Positions 19,403-28,892 of a stretch of DNA of 51,402 nucleotides are shown in pieces. Each line of letters begins with the position of its first letter. The first letter of the stretch is position 1. This DNA comes from Deltaproteobacteria bacterium. GTDB lineage: Bacteria > Desulfobacterota > Desulfobulbia > Desulfobulbales > VMSU01. The notes below the pieces were generated by a model that had not been told where the DNA came from, did no database searches, and saw nothing but the letters and a program-made list of their open reading frames with translations. Location: the NCBI GenBank assembly GCA_021782655.1, contig JAJXUT010000004.1, forward strand, positions 1 to 51,402. The letters are read 5' to 3'. The position numbers and the translations under genes were made by a program.

Positions 19403-19681
19403 CTATTTGGGGGGCGCGGGTTGCTGCTTGTGGCAGAACAGGCAGCGATACTTGGGTGGGTGCTTGGGCGGCAGCGGCACCTGGCCCTTGGGGTTGTGGC
19501 AGTCTTCGCAGAACTTCTCCGCCGCCTTTTTGTCCATCTCCTGGAATTTCAGGTGGATGTCGTCTCGTGGCAGCTTCTTGGTGGTCTCCGCCGGGGCGTT
19601 CCAGAGAAAGAGCAGGATCGCCGCCGAGCCCAGCAGAAAGAGTCCGTTGTACAGCCAGGTCTTGTCCTTGTCTGGTTTCAT
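19403..19681 (-). CDS. Membrane-anchored mini di-haem cytochrome c
   Basis: A 92-residue protein with one N-terminal membrane anchor (WLYNGLFLLGSAAILLFLW), then a periplasmic charged linker and two haem-binding motifs, CEDCH and CLFCH. With only two haems it should carry electrons over a short distance at the outer face of the inner membrane. No close family name is recognised. It lies between the flavoprotein gene and tsaE on the same strand. Confidence 0.75.
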   Translation of the reverse strand: MKPDKDKTWLYNGLFLLGSAAILLFLWNAPAETTKKLPRDDIHLKFQEMDKKAAEKFCEDCHNPKGQVPLPPKHPPKYRCLFCHKQQPAPPK

Positions 19682-19736
19682 CTCTCACCTGTCCGATTCG
19701 TTTGTGCCCCTGTTTTTACCCTGATAATTCTTTAGC

Positions 19737-20756
19737 TCAGTACATCTCCAGGGCCTCAAAGCCGATGATCTTGGCTCGAATGGCCAAGACTAGCATTTCC
19801 AGGCTGATTTGGCAAATCAGTTTGTGGGTGGCTAAGAGTTTTTGCAGGCGGTGGTGCAGCCGTTGCCGCCGGATGAGCCGCGTAAGGCGCACGGGCTGAA
19901 AGGCCGGGTCGAGGATGGCGCTGGCCGCCGCCTCGCCGGAGACGATGGCCGGATAGATGCCCTCGCCGGTGAAGCCGGAGGCCAGTCCGGCGGCGTCGCC
20001 GGTCAGGAACAGGGGCCGGAAGTCCCAGCCCTGGTAGTCGAAATTGATCAGCGCCGCCCGGGCCCGCGTCTGGCCGAGGCCGATTCCCAGGCCCTGGGCC
20101 CAGCGGTGCAGGCGGGCGGCGAGTTCAAGGGCGCCAAGCTCGGCCCGGTCGGCGTAGGCACCGATGGAGGTAGTCTCCCGGTGGGGGAAGATCCAGGCGT
20201 AGCCGTTGCCGAAGAGGCCGGGGTCTAGGTGCCACTCCATGTCCGGCCAGCGCCCCGGCACTTGGTAGTTGATTCCCACCCCCAGCCGCCGGCTGGCAAG
20301 GCCCAGGCGGCGGCGCACCAGGGAGGCGGCGCCGTCCGCCCCCACCAGGTGGCGGTAGCCCAGGCGCTCGCCGTTCGCGCCCTCCACCCAGCCGTCGCCG
20401 ACGGCGGTGACCGGGCTGTCCGTCCGCACCTCCACCCCGGCCCCCAGGGCCTGTTGGAGTTGCCAGCCGCCTAGCCGTTGCCGGTTGATGGTGGTGATCA
20501 CCGGCTGTTCGAAGCGCACCCGGGCCTGCTGCCAGGGGGTGCGGATCACCTGAAGCGGGAACTCGGCCTCCCTCAGCTCCGGCGGCAGGCCCAGCTCCTC
20601 CAGGGCGTGGTGGGGGATGCCGCCGGCGCAGACCTTCGGCCCGACCTGGGGGCGGCGCTCCAGTACCAGCACCTGGCGCCCGTGGCGGGCGAGCCGGGTG
20701 GCGCAGGCCAGGCCGCCGGGCCCGGCGCCGATGATGATCGTCTCGAAGGTGCGCAT
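19737..20756 (-). CDS. Geranylgeranyl reductase-family FAD oxidoreductase
   Basis: A 339-residue flavoprotein. FAD-binding motif IIIGAGPGGLACATRLAR is at the N-terminus, KVCAGGIPHHALEEL matches the family active-site region, and the second FAD motif is FLTGDAAGLASGFTGEGIYPA. These enzymes reduce isoprenoid double bonds or act as monooxygenase-like dehydrogenases. The reductant and substrate here are unknown; the mini cytochrome 55 bases downstream could be an electron partner, which is inference. Confidence 0.82.
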   Translation of the reverse strand: MRTFETIIIGAGPGGLACATRLARHGRQVLVLERRPQVGPKVCAGGIPHHALEELGLPPELREAEFPLQVIRTPWQQARVRFEQPVITTINRQRLGGWQLQQALGAGVEVRTDSPVTAVGDGWVEGANGERLGYRHLVGADGAASLVRRRLGLASRRLGVGINYQVPGRWPDMEWHLDPGLFGNGYAWIFPHRETTSIGAYADRAELGALELAARLHRWAQGLGIGLGQTRARAALINFDYQGWDFRPLFLTGDAAGLASGFTGEGIYPAIVSGEAAASAILDPAFQPVRLTRLIRRQRLHHRLQKLLATHKLICQISLEMLVLAIRAKIIGFEALEMY

Positions 20757-20812
20757 GGTGGCGGATCATAGAGGCAGGGGCGGCGGGCTGTCAAGGGCGG
20801 GGAGAGTTTCCC

Positions 20813-20841
20813 CTGTCATTTTTTGCCCGACGTGGTAGAAT
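20813..20841 (+). promoter_or_regulatory. Possible sigma-70 promoter for the M23 peptidase-mutL unit
   Basis: CTGTCA (20813-20818) and TAGAAT (20836-20841) are exactly 17 bases apart, with 4 of 6 and 5 of 6 matches to consensus, 54 bases before the M23 gene. Confidence 0.5.
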
Positions 20842-20894
20842 CGCCCCCGTTCGCCGGCAAGGCGAAGGCGAGGAGATAGCAAGGAGGGGAGGCC

Positions 20895-22295
20895 ATGGCG
20901 CACGAGGCAAAGGACAGAAGGGTAAAGAAGGCGGGAACGAGCAACAGCCTGGCTGGTACTTTAGTAGCCTGGTTTGTTGCCGCGGCGGTGCTGGCCGGGC
21001 TGGGGGTGCTGGCCAGTCGGCTCTTTGAGTGGCAGCAGCCGGTCATCAAGTTGAGCGCTGCGGCCAGCGTCCTGGGGAGCAAGACCGAACTGGTGGCGAC
21101 GGTGAGCGACCAGGGCAGCGGGGTCAAGGAGGTGCAGGCCGTGATCCGCCAGGGTAAGAAGGAGGTGGTGCTGTTAGACCGCCAGTATCCCCGGGCCAGT
21201 TTCTTCAGCGGCGGGCCTAAGACGGTGCAGGCGCCGATTAAGATCGACACTGCGGCCTTGGGCCTAAGCGACGGTCCGGCCGAGTTCATGGTCGCGGCCC
21301 GGGATTACTCCCTTTGGCAGTGGGCCCGGGGCAACCAGGCCATCGACCTGCGCGCCGTGACCTTAGACACCAAGCCGCCCCGGCTGCGGGTGATCGATCT
21401 GCCCACGGTCATCAAACAGGGCGGGGCCGGGATCGTCATCTACGGGGCCAACGAGCCCCTCGTCCACCACGGGGTGACCATCGACGGCGTCTTCCACCCC
21501 GGCTACCCGGTGCCGGGCCGCAAGGGTGAGGTCTTCGGGGCGATGATCGCCATCCCCTACAACACCGACGCGCCCAAGTCGGTGGCCATCACCGCCCAGG
21601 ATCAGGCGGGCAACGCCGCCACCCTGCCCATCTCCCTGCGGGTGCGGGCAGTTCCCAAGCGCATCGGCACCATCAACTTAAGCGACCATTTCCTGGCGGT
21701 CAAGATGCCGGAGTTCGCCCAGCACTACCCGGAGGTGAAGGGCACTCCCATCGAACAGTACCTGGTGGTCAACCGGGAGGTGCGGGAAAAAAACGACGTC
21801 CAGATCCGCAAGGTGTGCGCCACCCCCGACGCCGAGCGTCACTGGCAGGGCCGCTTTCTGCGCCTGGAGCGGGGGGCGCCGATGGCCGGCTTTGCCGATT
21901 ACCGAACCTATTTTTACCAGGGCCAGGAGGTCGATCATCAGGTGCACCTGGGGGTTGACCTGGCCTCGGTGCAAAATGCCAAGGTGCAGGCGGCCAACAA
22001 CGGCCGGGTGGCCTTCGCCGATTATCTGGGCATCTACGGCAACGCCATCATCATCGACCACGGCCAGGGGGTGTTCAGCCTTTACGCGCACCTAAGCGAG
22101 ATCAAGGTCAAGCCCGGCGACGAGGTCAAGACCGGGGACGAAATCGGGCTCACCGGCACCACCGGCATGGCGGGCGGCGATCACCTGCATTTCGCCATGC
22201 TGATCAACGGCGTCTTCGTCACCCCGGTGGAGTGGTGGGACGAGCACTGGATCAGGGACAATATCGATCGCTTCCTCACCGACGGCAAGGAGTAG
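20895..22295 (+). CDS. M23 family metallopeptidase, membrane-anchored
   Basis: A 466-residue protein with one N-terminal membrane segment (LAGTLVAWFVAAAVLAGLGV) and a long periplasmic region ending in a LytM/M23 endopeptidase domain. Zinc ligands are visible as HLGVD near residue 352 and DHLHFAM near residue 430. These enzymes cut peptidoglycan cross-links. A strong Shine-Dalgarno AAGGAGGGGAGG precedes the ATG, and mutL starts 9 bases after the stop. Confidence 0.9.
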   Translation: MAHEAKDRRVKKAGTSNSLAGTLVAWFVAAAVLAGLGVLASRLFEWQQPVIKLSAAASVLGSKTELVATVSDQGSGVKEVQAVIRQGKKEVVLLDRQYPRASFFSGGPKTVQAPIKIDTAALGLSDGPAEFMVAARDYSLWQWARGNQAIDLRAVTLDTKPPRLRVIDLPTVIKQGGAGIVIYGANEPLVHHGVTIDGVFHPGYPVPGRKGEVFGAMIAIPYNTDAPKSVAITAQDQAGNAATLPISLRVRAVPKRIGTINLSDHFLAVKMPEFAQHYPEVKGTPIEQYLVVNREVREKNDVQIRKVCATPDAERHWQGRFLRLERGAPMAGFADYRTYFYQGQEVDHQVHLGVDLASVQNAKVQAANNGRVAFADYLGIYGNAIIIDHGQGVFSLYAHLSEIKVKPGDEVKTGDEIGLTGTTGMAGGDHLHFAMLINGVFVTPVEWWDEHWIRDNIDRFLTDGKE

Positions 22296-22304
22296 CCTTC
22301 GCCC

Positions 22305-24119
22305 ATGCCCCGGATCGCCGTTTTAGATCAGGTTCTGGCCAACCAGATCGCCGCCGGCGAGGTGGTGGAGCGGCCCGCCTCGGTGGTCAAGGAGCTGGTG
22401 GAGAACGCCTTGGACGCCGGGGCCGGCCAGATCACGGTGCAGGTGGAAGGCGCTGGCAGCCGGATGATCCGGGTAATCGACGACGGCTGCGGCATGGATC
22501 GAGACGACGCCTTGCTCTGTCTCTCGCGTCATGCCACCAGCAAGCTGAGCTGCGCCGACGACCTGTCGCGGCTCGCCACCCTGGGTTTTCGGGGCGAGGC
22601 CATTCCTAGCATCGCCTCCGTCTCCCGGCTGACCATCACCACCCGGACCAGGGAGGCGGACTTGGGCTATCGGGTGGAGGTGCGGGCCGGGGAGGTGGTC
22701 AAGGCGCACGAGATGGGCTGCGCCCCCGGCACGGCGCTGGAGGTGGCCGACTTGTTCGCCAACCTTCCGGCCCGCCGCAAGTTCCTGAAATCCGCCGCCA
22801 CCGAACTGGCCCATATCGACGAGGTGCTTAGGGCCTTGGCCCTGGCCAACTGCCAGGTCGGCTTCCGCTATCAGGCCTCGGGCCGTGAGGTCTTCGACCT
22901 GCCGGCCTGCCCGGGGGAGGAGGGGCGCCGGGTGGGGCAGGTCTTGGGCGAGGCGGAGCTGATCCCGGTGGGCGACACCCTGGCCGCGGCCCGCACCGAC
23001 ATCCAGGTGCGCGGCTTTCTGCTGCCCCCGGAGCGGGCCGCCGGCCGGGCCGGGCGGTTGTGGATCCTGGTCAACGGCCGTTACGTCAAGGACCGGATGA
23101 TCAGCCACGCGGTGGGTGAGGGGATGGACGGCTTCCTGATGCGGGGCGGACGGCCGGCGGGGGTGATTAGGGTGAATCTGCCGGCCGGGGAGGTGGATGT
23201 CAACGTTCATCCTACCAAGCAGGAGGTGCGGTTCCGGGAGGGAAACCTGGTGCACAACAAGGTGGTGGCCGCGGTCTGGCGGGGCATGGAGGCGCGCCAG
23301 GAGCGGCTGCGGGGGGAGGTATTCGGCCCGGCCCGCGCTGTTGCCGATCCCGGCGGGCGCGATCCCTGGCCCGCACCGCTGTCCGCCGCTGGCGGCGAGC
23401 TAAGGGAACCAGACCCCGCCCCCCCGGCCATGACCCCGGTCTCGCTGTTTGCCGAGGCGAGGCGTCCGGCGTTCACGGTCCCGTCAGGGGCGGGCGAGCC
23501 TGCTGAGGTCGGGGACAAGTCCGGTAACTGCGAGCCGGAGGGGGAGTCCTGGCGCTATCTCGGCCAGTTGTTTGACGCCTACCTCCTCTGTCAGACCGAG
23601 GACGGCCTGGTGGCCATCGACCAGCACGCGGCCCAGGAGCGGCTGATCTTCGAGGACTTGCAGGCCCGCTGCCGGGCCGGGGCCATGCCGGGCCAGGGCT
23701 TGCTTTCGCCGGAGTTGATCGAGCTGCTGCCCGCCGAGGCCCAGGTGGTGGAGGGGCAGCGGGAGGAGTTGGCCCGTCTGGGCTTTGCCCTGCAAGGCTT
23801 TGGCGGCGACACCTTGCTGATCCAGGCGGTGCCGGCGGTGCTGGGGCATCTGCCGGCCAGCGAGGCCCTGCGCGGGGTGTTGGCCAGCTATCTGGACGAT
23901 CCTGGCCCGGGGCCCGAGGCCCGGCGGCGGGAGGATATTTTGGCCGGCATGGCCTGCAAGGCGGCGATCAAGGCCGGACGCCGGCTTGCCGAACCCGAGG
24001 CGGCAAGCCTGCTGGAGCGGATGCGGCGGGCGGGGATCTTCTCGCACTGTCCGCATGGCCGTCCGGTTTGCAAGTGTTTTTCCCGGCAGGAGATCGAGCG
24101 CTGGTTTAAGCGGACTTGA
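22305..24119 (+). CDS. mutL: DNA mismatch repair protein MutL, endonuclease type
   Basis: A 604-residue mismatch-repair ATPase. The N-terminal GHKL motifs are IAAGEVVERPASVVKELVEN, DDGCGMD and LGFRGEAIPSI. The C-terminal part carries the nuclease motif DQHAAQERLIFE, matching DQHA(X)2E(X)4E, near residues 438-449, then ACKAAIKAG and CPHGRPVCKCF. So this MutL should nick DNA itself. AAGGAG at 22286, within the previous gene, serves as ribosome-binding site. Confidence 0.96.
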   Translation: MPRIAVLDQVLANQIAAGEVVERPASVVKELVENALDAGAGQITVQVEGAGSRMIRVIDDGCGMDRDDALLCLSRHATSKLSCADDLSRLATLGFRGEAIPSIASVSRLTITTRTREADLGYRVEVRAGEVVKAHEMGCAPGTALEVADLFANLPARRKFLKSAATELAHIDEVLRALALANCQVGFRYQASGREVFDLPACPGEEGRRVGQVLGEAELIPVGDTLAAARTDIQVRGFLLPPERAAGRAGRLWILVNGRYVKDRMISHAVGEGMDGFLMRGGRPAGVIRVNLPAGEVDVNVHPTKQEVRFREGNLVHNKVVAAVWRGMEARQERLRGEVFGPARAVADPGGRDPWPAPLSAAGGELREPDPAPPAMTPVSLFAEARRPAFTVPSGAGEPAEVGDKSGNCEPEGESWRYLGQLFDAYLLCQTEDGLVAIDQHAAQERLIFEDLQARCRAGAMPGQGLLSPELIELLPAEAQVVEGQREELARLGFALQGFGGDTLLIQAVPAVLGHLPASEALRGVLASYLDDPGPGPEARRREDILAGMACKAAIKAGRRLAEPEAASLLERMRRAGIFSHCPHGRPVCKCFSRQEIERWFKRT

Positions 24120-24152
24120 GCCGCCGGGCCAGCTGTTGACGGAGGCGCCATC

Positions 24153-24908
24153 ATGACCAAGAAGACCATCTACATCACCGGGGCCAGCTCCGGGTTCGGG
24201 GCGGCCTGCGCCCGGCGCTTCGCTAGGGAGGGCTGGCGGCTGGTACTGACCGGGCGGCGGCGGGGGCATCTGGAGCGGCTGCGCGACGAGCTTAAAGCGG
24301 ACTGCCAGCTCCTGGTGCAGGATGTCCGCGACCGGGAGCGGATAGCGGCCGATCTCGCCGCCTTGCCCGAGGGATTCCGGGAGATTGAGGTGCTGGTCAA
24401 CAACGCTGGCCTGGCCCTGGGGATGGGCCCGGCCCCGGAGGCGGACCTCGATCAGTGGGAAACCATGATCGACACCAACATCAAGGGCCTGGTGTACTGC
24501 ACCCGCCTGATCCTGCCGGGCATGGTGGCCAGGGGCCGGGGGCATATCGTCAATATCGGTTCGGTGGCGGGCAACTGGCCCTATCCGGGCGGCAACGTCT
24601 ATGGGTCCAGCAAGGCCTTTGTCAAACAGTTCTCCTTAAACCTGCGGGCCGATCTCCTGGGCACCGGGGTGCGGGTCTCCAACGTCGAGCCCGGCCTGGC
24701 CGAGACCGAGTTCTCGCTGGTGCGCTTCGGCGGCGACCGGGACAAGGCCGATGCGGTCTATGATCGCACCCAGCCCCTGACCGGCGAGGACATCGCCGAC
24801 ATCGTCTTCTGGCTGGTCAGCCAGCCGCCGCACGTCAACATCAACCGGGTGGAGGTCATGCCCGTTTGCCAGAGCTGCGGGCCCTTCGCCATCCACCGGC
24901 GGGCTTAA
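24153..24908 (+). CDS. Short-chain dehydrogenase, YdfG-like
   Basis: A 251-residue NAD(P)-dependent SDR. The cofactor motif is TGASSGFGAACARRFAREGW, with basic residues TGRRR after strand 2 suggesting NADPH. The catalytic Ser-Tyr-Lys set is in NIGSVAG and YGSSKAFVKQFS. Closest in style to YdfG-type 3-hydroxy acid dehydrogenases. Shine-Dalgarno GGAGG is 7 bases before the ATG. Confidence 0.86.
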   Translation: MTKKTIYITGASSGFGAACARRFAREGWRLVLTGRRRGHLERLRDELKADCQLLVQDVRDRERIAADLAALPEGFREIEVLVNNAGLALGMGPAPEADLDQWETMIDTNIKGLVYCTRLILPGMVARGRGHIVNIGSVAGNWPYPGGNVYGSSKAFVKQFSLNLRADLLGTGVRVSNVEPGLAETEFSLVRFGGDRDKADAVYDRTQPLTGEDIADIVFWLVSQPPHVNINRVEVMPVCQSCGPFAIHRRA

Positions 24909-24930
24909 GATAGCCAGGCGGCGGCCCGTC

Positions 24931-24959
24931 TTGCGCTTTTGGGGCCTGGCGGGTAAAAT
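24931..24959 (+). promoter_or_regulatory. Weak possible promoter of purC
   Basis: TTGCGC (24931) and TAAAAT (24954-24959) are 17 bases apart, 50 bases before purC. The -10 is good, the -35 poor. Confidence 0.35.
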
Positions 24960-25009
24960 GCCGGAGCAAGGACGCCACCCTCTTGTTCCCTTAAATTCAA
25001 GGAATCGCC

Positions 25010-25906
25010 ATGCCCAGCCCCGTTGTCTCCCAAACCGACTTCCCCGGCCTAAAACTCCTCCACCGCGGCAAGGTCCGTGACCTCTACGACCTGGGCGACT
25101 GCCTGCTGATGGTGGCCACCGACCGCATCTCGGCCTTCGACGTGGTGATGGCCGATCCCATCCCCAGCAAGGGCGAGATCCTGACCCGGCTCTCGCTCTT
25201 CTGGTTCGATTACCTAAAGGACATCGTCCCCAACCACCTGCTCACCGCCGAGGTCGATAGCTTTCCGGAGGCCTGCGCCCCCTACCGGGAGCAGCTCGCG
25301 GGCCGCAGTATGCTGGTTAAGAAGGCCACCCCCCTGACCGTGGAGTGCATCGTCCGCGGCTATCTCTCCGGCTCCTTCTGGAAGGCCTACGGCCAGGGGC
25401 CGGTGGTCTGCGGTTTTGCCCTGCCCGCCGGGCTTGCTGAATCGGCGAAACTGCCCCGGCCCCTGTTCACCCCCTCCACCAAGGCGGCCCTGGGGACGCA
25501 CGACGAGAATATTTCGCTTTCGCGGATGCGGGAGCTGATCGGCGGCCCGGAGAGCGAGCGGATCGCCGACATCTGCGTGCGTTTGTACGAGAAGGCGGCG
25601 GATTACGCCTTAAGCCGGGGGATCATCATCGCCGACACCAAGTTCGAGCTGGGCTGGTTTGAGGGTGAGCTGATCCTGATCGACGAGGTGCTGACCCCGG
25701 ACTCCTCCCGCTTCTGGCCGGTGGACGGCTACGAGGTGGGCCGGGGCCAGGCCAGCTTCGACAAGCAGTTCCTGCGCGACTACCTGCTCTCCCTCGACTG
25801 GCCGCAGACCCCGCCGCCCCCGCCCCTGCCGCCTGAGATCGTGGCCAAGACCAGGGACCGGTACCTAGAGGCACTGGCGAGCCTTGCCGGCCAGCGGCTG
25901 GGGTAA
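25010..25906 (+). CDS. purC: SAICAR synthase
   Basis: A 298-residue purine-pathway enzyme joining CAIR and aspartate. Signature regions are [45 protein letters not shown] and [11 protein letters not shown]. The length and the Gly-rich start match the longer (about 300-residue) PurC type. AAGGAA lies upstream of the ATG. It faces cbpA across an 11-base gap. Confidence 0.95.
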   Translation: MPSPVVSQTDFPGLKLLHRGKVRDLYDLGDCLLMVATDRISAFDVVMADPIPSKGEILTRLSLFWFDYLKDIVPNHLLTAEVDSFPEACAPYREQLAGRSMLVKKATPLTVECIVRGYLSGSFWKAYGQGPVVCGFALPAGLAESAKLPRPLFTPSTKAALGTHDENISLSRMRELIGGPESERIADICVRLYEKAADYALSRGIIIADTKFELGWFEGELILIDEVLTPDSSRFWPVDGYEVGRGQASFDKQFLRDYLLSLDWPQTPPPPPLPPEIVAKTRDRYLEALASLAGQRLG

Positions 25907-25917
25907 GGCGCGGGCGG

Positions 25918-26862
25918 CTACAGCCCCAGGGACTTGAGCCGTTCGATCAGTTCCTGCTGTTCGGGGGTGAGTTGGGCGGGTACCTGGCTGACGAAGCGCA
26001 CCAGGAGGTCGCCCCGGTGCCCGTGCGGGCCGCTGGGTAGTCCGTGGCCCTTGAGCCTAAGCTTGGACTGGGGTTGAATGCCGGGCGGCACCTTGACGTT
26101 CAAGGTCTTGCCTTCCAGGGTGGGCACGGCGATGGTGCCGCCCAGGGCGGCGGCGGAGAAGGTGATGGGCTGCTCGTGGATTAGGTCGTTGCCCTCCCTG
26201 GCGAAATCCGGGTGCGGCTGGACGTTGATCAGCAGGTAGAGATCGCCGGGCGGCCCGCCCAGGGGGGAGGGGCCGCCCCGGCCCGGGATGCGCAGTTTTT
26301 TGCCCGACTCGATGCCCGCCGGGATCTTTACCGATACCCGGTCGCCGGCCGGGCCCCGGCCCAGGGCAATGGTCTTTTCGCCGCCGTGCAGCACCTCAGG
26401 CAGGGTGATGGCAAGCTCCAGGGTGGCGTCCTCGCCCTTGACCGCCTGGGCGCCGCCCCGGCCCCCGAAATTCTGGGTGTGGAAGGTCTGGCCGCCGTGA
26501 CCCTGGCTGAACAAGGTCTCGAAGGAGGAGTTACCCCGCGCGCGGCCGCCGCCGCCCTGGGAAAATCCTCCGATATTGATTCCGAATTCCCGGAAGATCG
26601 AGCCTAGGTCGGCACCCCGGAAGATGTCCTCCTGGGAGTAGCGCTGCTGGAAGGTCTCGGAGCCGAAGGTGTCGTACTGCTTGCGTTTTTCGGGGTCAGA
26701 GAGCACCGCGTAGGCCTCGTTGGCCTGCTTGAACTTCTCCTCCGCCTTCTTGTCGCCCTTGGTGCGGTCGGGGTGATACTTCAAGGCCTGTTTGCGGTAG
26801 GCCTTCTTGATGTCGTTGGGGCTGGCCGTCTTTTCGACGCCTAGTATCTTGTAATAGTCCAT
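25918..26862 (-). CDS. cbpA: DnaJ-type co-chaperone CbpA
   Basis: A 314-residue co-chaperone for DnaK. The J domain is at the N-terminus ([20 protein letters not shown], with HPD near residue 33), followed by a Gly-rich stretch ([12 protein letters not shown]) and the two C-terminal substrate domains. There is no CxxCxGxG zinc region, which is the CbpA/DnaJ class II layout. The frame is open upstream, but M-D-Y-Y is the standard start. Confidence 0.92.
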   Translation of the reverse strand: MDYYKILGVEKTASPNDIKKAYRKQALKYHPDRTKGDKKAEEKFKQANEAYAVLSDPEKRKQYDTFGSETFQQRYSQEDIFRGADLGSIFREFGINIGGFSQGGGGRARGNSSFETLFSQGHGGQTFHTQNFGGRGGAQAVKGEDATLELAITLPEVLHGGEKTIALGRGPAGDRVSVKIPAGIESGKKLRIPGRGGPSPLGGPPGDLYLLINVQPHPDFAREGNDLIHEQPITFSAAALGGTIAVPTLEGKTLNVKVPPGIQPQSKLRLKGHGLPSGPHGHRGDLLVRFVSQVPAQLTPEQQELIERLKSLGL

Positions 26863-26939
26863 GTGGGTGTGGGTGCTGGCGGTTGGGCCGCGTCCTGACC
26901 GGTGTTCCGGTGGGTGGTGGGGATGCTTGGCACGCCGGT

Positions 26940-26968
26940 AATATAAGGAGCGGGGCCGGCTTTGGCAA
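26940..26968 (-). promoter_or_regulatory. Sigma-70 promoter of cbpA
   Basis: On the minus strand TTGCCA (26968-26963) and TATATT (26945-26940) are exactly 17 bases apart, each 5 of 6 to consensus, in the divergent spacer between cbpA and folA. Confidence 0.6.
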
Positions 26969-27001
26969 GCGCAAAACCAGCCGGGGCCGGAGGAGGTGGG
27001 G

Positions 27002-27481
27002 ATGGGTGCCGAGATCGTGATCATGGCGGCGATGGCCGAGAACCGGGTGATCGGCTGGCGGCAGACCATCCCCTGGCATGTCCAGGGCGAGCAGCGCCGC
27101 TTCCGGGAGACCACCTGGGGGCACCCCCTAATCATGGGCCGCAAGACCTTCGCCTCCATTGGCCGGCCCCTGCCAGGACGGCGGAACATCATCCTCTCCC
27201 GCGATCCGTTCTTTCGGGCGGTCGGCTGCGAGGTGGCGGCCGGCCTGTCCCCGGCCCTGTCCCTTTGCCTGGAGGCCGAGAGGGTGTTCGTGATTGGCGG
27301 GGAGCAGGTCTTCGTTCAGGCCCTGCCGCTGGCCGATACCGTGATCCTGAGCCGCATCCCGCTGGTGGTCCAGGGCGACGCCTTCTTTCCCCTTCTGGGC
27401 CCGGAGTTTGTCCTGGCGGAAAGCGAGCCGGTCACCTCCCCCGCGTCCTACACCATCGAGGTCTATCGCCGCCGGGCCTAG
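27002..27481 (+). CDS. folA: Dihydrofolate reductase
   Basis: A 159-residue enzyme that reduces dihydrofolate to tetrahydrofolate with NADPH. The visible landmarks are [38 protein letters not shown] and [10 protein letters not shown]. The active-site acid aligned with E. coli Asp27 is a Glu here ([10 protein letters not shown]), as in vertebrate and some bacterial forms. The ATG at 27002 has GGAGGAGG 6 bases ahead and beats the GTG at 26996. It heads a run with the dodecin and hgcAB genes. Confidence 0.92.
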   Translation: MGAEIVIMAAMAENRVIGWRQTIPWHVQGEQRRFRETTWGHPLIMGRKTFASIGRPLPGRRNIILSRDPFFRAVGCEVAAGLSPALSLCLEAERVFVIGGEQVFVQALPLADTVILSRIPLVVQGDAFFPLLGPEFVLAESEPVTSPASYTIEVYRRRA

Positions 27482-27522
27482 AGGCGCCGCCGGTTTCATT
27501 CATCCCCAACGAGGAGAGGACT

Positions 27523-27732
27523 ATGCCAAACAGCGTCTATCAGATGGTGGAATTCGTAGGTACCAGCAAGGTTTCCTGGGAGGACGCGGCCAAGAACGCC
27601 ATCGACATCGCCCGCAAGAAGTACAGCGATCTCCGGGTGGCGACCATCAAGGAGCTGGACATGACCATCGAGGGGGAGATGATCTCCACCTTCCGGGCCA
27701 AGGTCTGCATCTCCTTCCGCTTCCACACCTGA
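27523..27732 (+). CDS. Dodecin, flavin-binding protein
   Basis: A 69-residue protein matching the dodecin family, small dodecameric shells that store flavin. Landmarks are MVEFVGTSKVSWEDAAKNAI with the flavin-stacking Trp, then ARKKYSDLRVATIKELDM and a C-terminal beta-strand FRAKVCISFRF. Shine-Dalgarno GAGGAGAGGA precedes the ATG. The stop codon overlaps the hgcA start as TGATG, so translation is coupled. Confidence 0.88.
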   Translation: MPNSVYQMVEFVGTSKVSWEDAAKNAIDIARKKYSDLRVATIKELDMTIEGEMISTFRAKVCISFRFHT

Positions 27733-28892
27733 TGCCGGCCTTTGACAACCGGGGCCTGCCGCCCCTGCCCATGTTTCAGCCCGCACCCGCGGACGACGAC
27801 GCCCCCTGCTGCGGGCCGCGGCCTAGCCCGCCCAGCTCGCCGGACGAGCGGCCCGGCTACCGGCTATGTCCGTTCGTCCGGCGCTTTATCCCTACCCCAG
27901 CCGGGCCGGTGCCCGAGGTGGCGACCCGGCTGGGGGTCTCGGACTGGCTGGGCTGGCTGTGCGTCCGGCTGGGGATTGGCCGGGATCGCTACCGGGTCGC
28001 CCCTGGCCTGTACGCGGTGGGGAGTCCGGGCTCTGAGTCGCCGGTCTTGGTCACCGCCAACTATAAGCTTAGCTTCGACCTGCTGCGCCGGGAGCTTGGG
28101 GGGCTCGACGCCTGGCTGGTGGTCTTGGAAACCCGGGGAGTCAACGTCTGGTGCGCGGCGGGCAAGAAGACCTTTGCCACCGCCGAGGTCGTGCGGCGGG
28201 TGGGGCTGGTGCGGCTGGCCGAGGTGGTGAGCCACCGGGAGCTGATCCTGCCCCAGTTGGGCGCGCCGGGGGTGGCGGGTCAGGCGCTTAAGGCCGCCTG
28301 CGGCTTCTCGGCCGTCTGGGGGCCGGTCAGGGCCCGAGATCTGAAAGGTTTTCTGGCCGCTGGCCGACAGGCGACCCCGGAGATGCGGCAGGTGAGCTTC
28401 ACCCTGGCCGAGCGGGCGGTCTTGATCCCGGTCGAGCTCTCCCTGATCCTCAAGCCCTCCCTGTGGGTGCTGGTGGCCGTGGCCGTGGTCTCGGCCCTGG
28501 AGCCGCATTTCTCCTGGCCGCTGTTCGTCCGGCGGGCGCTCGACCTGGCTCTGGCCTACGGGGCGGGGATGGTCAGCGGGTCGGTGGCGGTGCCGCTCTT
28601 GCTCCCCTGGCTGCCGGGCCGCTCGTTTTACTTGAAGGGTCTGCTGGCCGGGGCGGTGGCCGGTCTGGGGGTGGCCTTGGTCCGGCGGTCTGGACTTGGG
28701 GATGGTCTGGCCATGACCCTGTTGGCGCTGGCGGTCGGCTCGTATGCGGCCATGAACTTTACCGGCGCGACCCCCTTTACCTCGCCTACCGGGGTGGAAA
28801 AGGAGATGCGGCGTGGCATCCCGGTGCAGGTCTTGGCCCTGCTGCTGGCCGTCGGCCTCTGGATTGGTCAGGCGTTTTGGAGGATAAAATGA
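27732..28892 (+). CDS. hgcA: Mercury-methylating corrinoid protein HgcA
   Basis: A 386-residue corrinoid protein that transfers a methyl group to Hg(II). The N-terminal domain carries the diagnostic cap-helix motif NVWCAAGK at residues 138-145; Cys141 (bases 28152-28154) is the lower-axial cobalt ligand by homology. A Pro-rich lead with Cys-Cys at 26-27 is followed by DERPGYRLCPFVRRF. The C-terminal half has several hydrophobic segments (for example LKPSLWVLVAVAVVSAL, LLAGAVAGLGVALV, VLALLLAVGLWIGQAFW), as expected of the membrane-anchored form. The start overlaps the dodecin stop, and the end overlaps hgcB (ATGA). Confidence 0.96.
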   Translation: MPAFDNRGLPPLPMFQPAPADDDAPCCGPRPSPPSSPDERPGYRLCPFVRRFIPTPAGPVPEVATRLGVSDWLGWLCVRLGIGRDRYRVAPGLYAVGSPGSESPVLVTANYKLSFDLLRRELGGLDAWLVVLETRGVNVWCAAGKKTFATAEVVRRVGLVRLAEVVSHRELILPQLGAPGVAGQALKAACGFSAVWGPVRARDLKGFLAAGRQATPEMRQVSFTLAERAVLIPVELSLILKPSLWVLVAVAVVSALEPHFSWPLFVRRALDLALAYGAGMVSGSVAVPLLLPWLPGRSFYLKGLLAGAVAGLGVALVRRSGLGDGLAMTLLALAVGSYAAMNFTGATPFTSPTGVEKEMRRGIPVQVLALLLAVGLWIGQAFWRIK

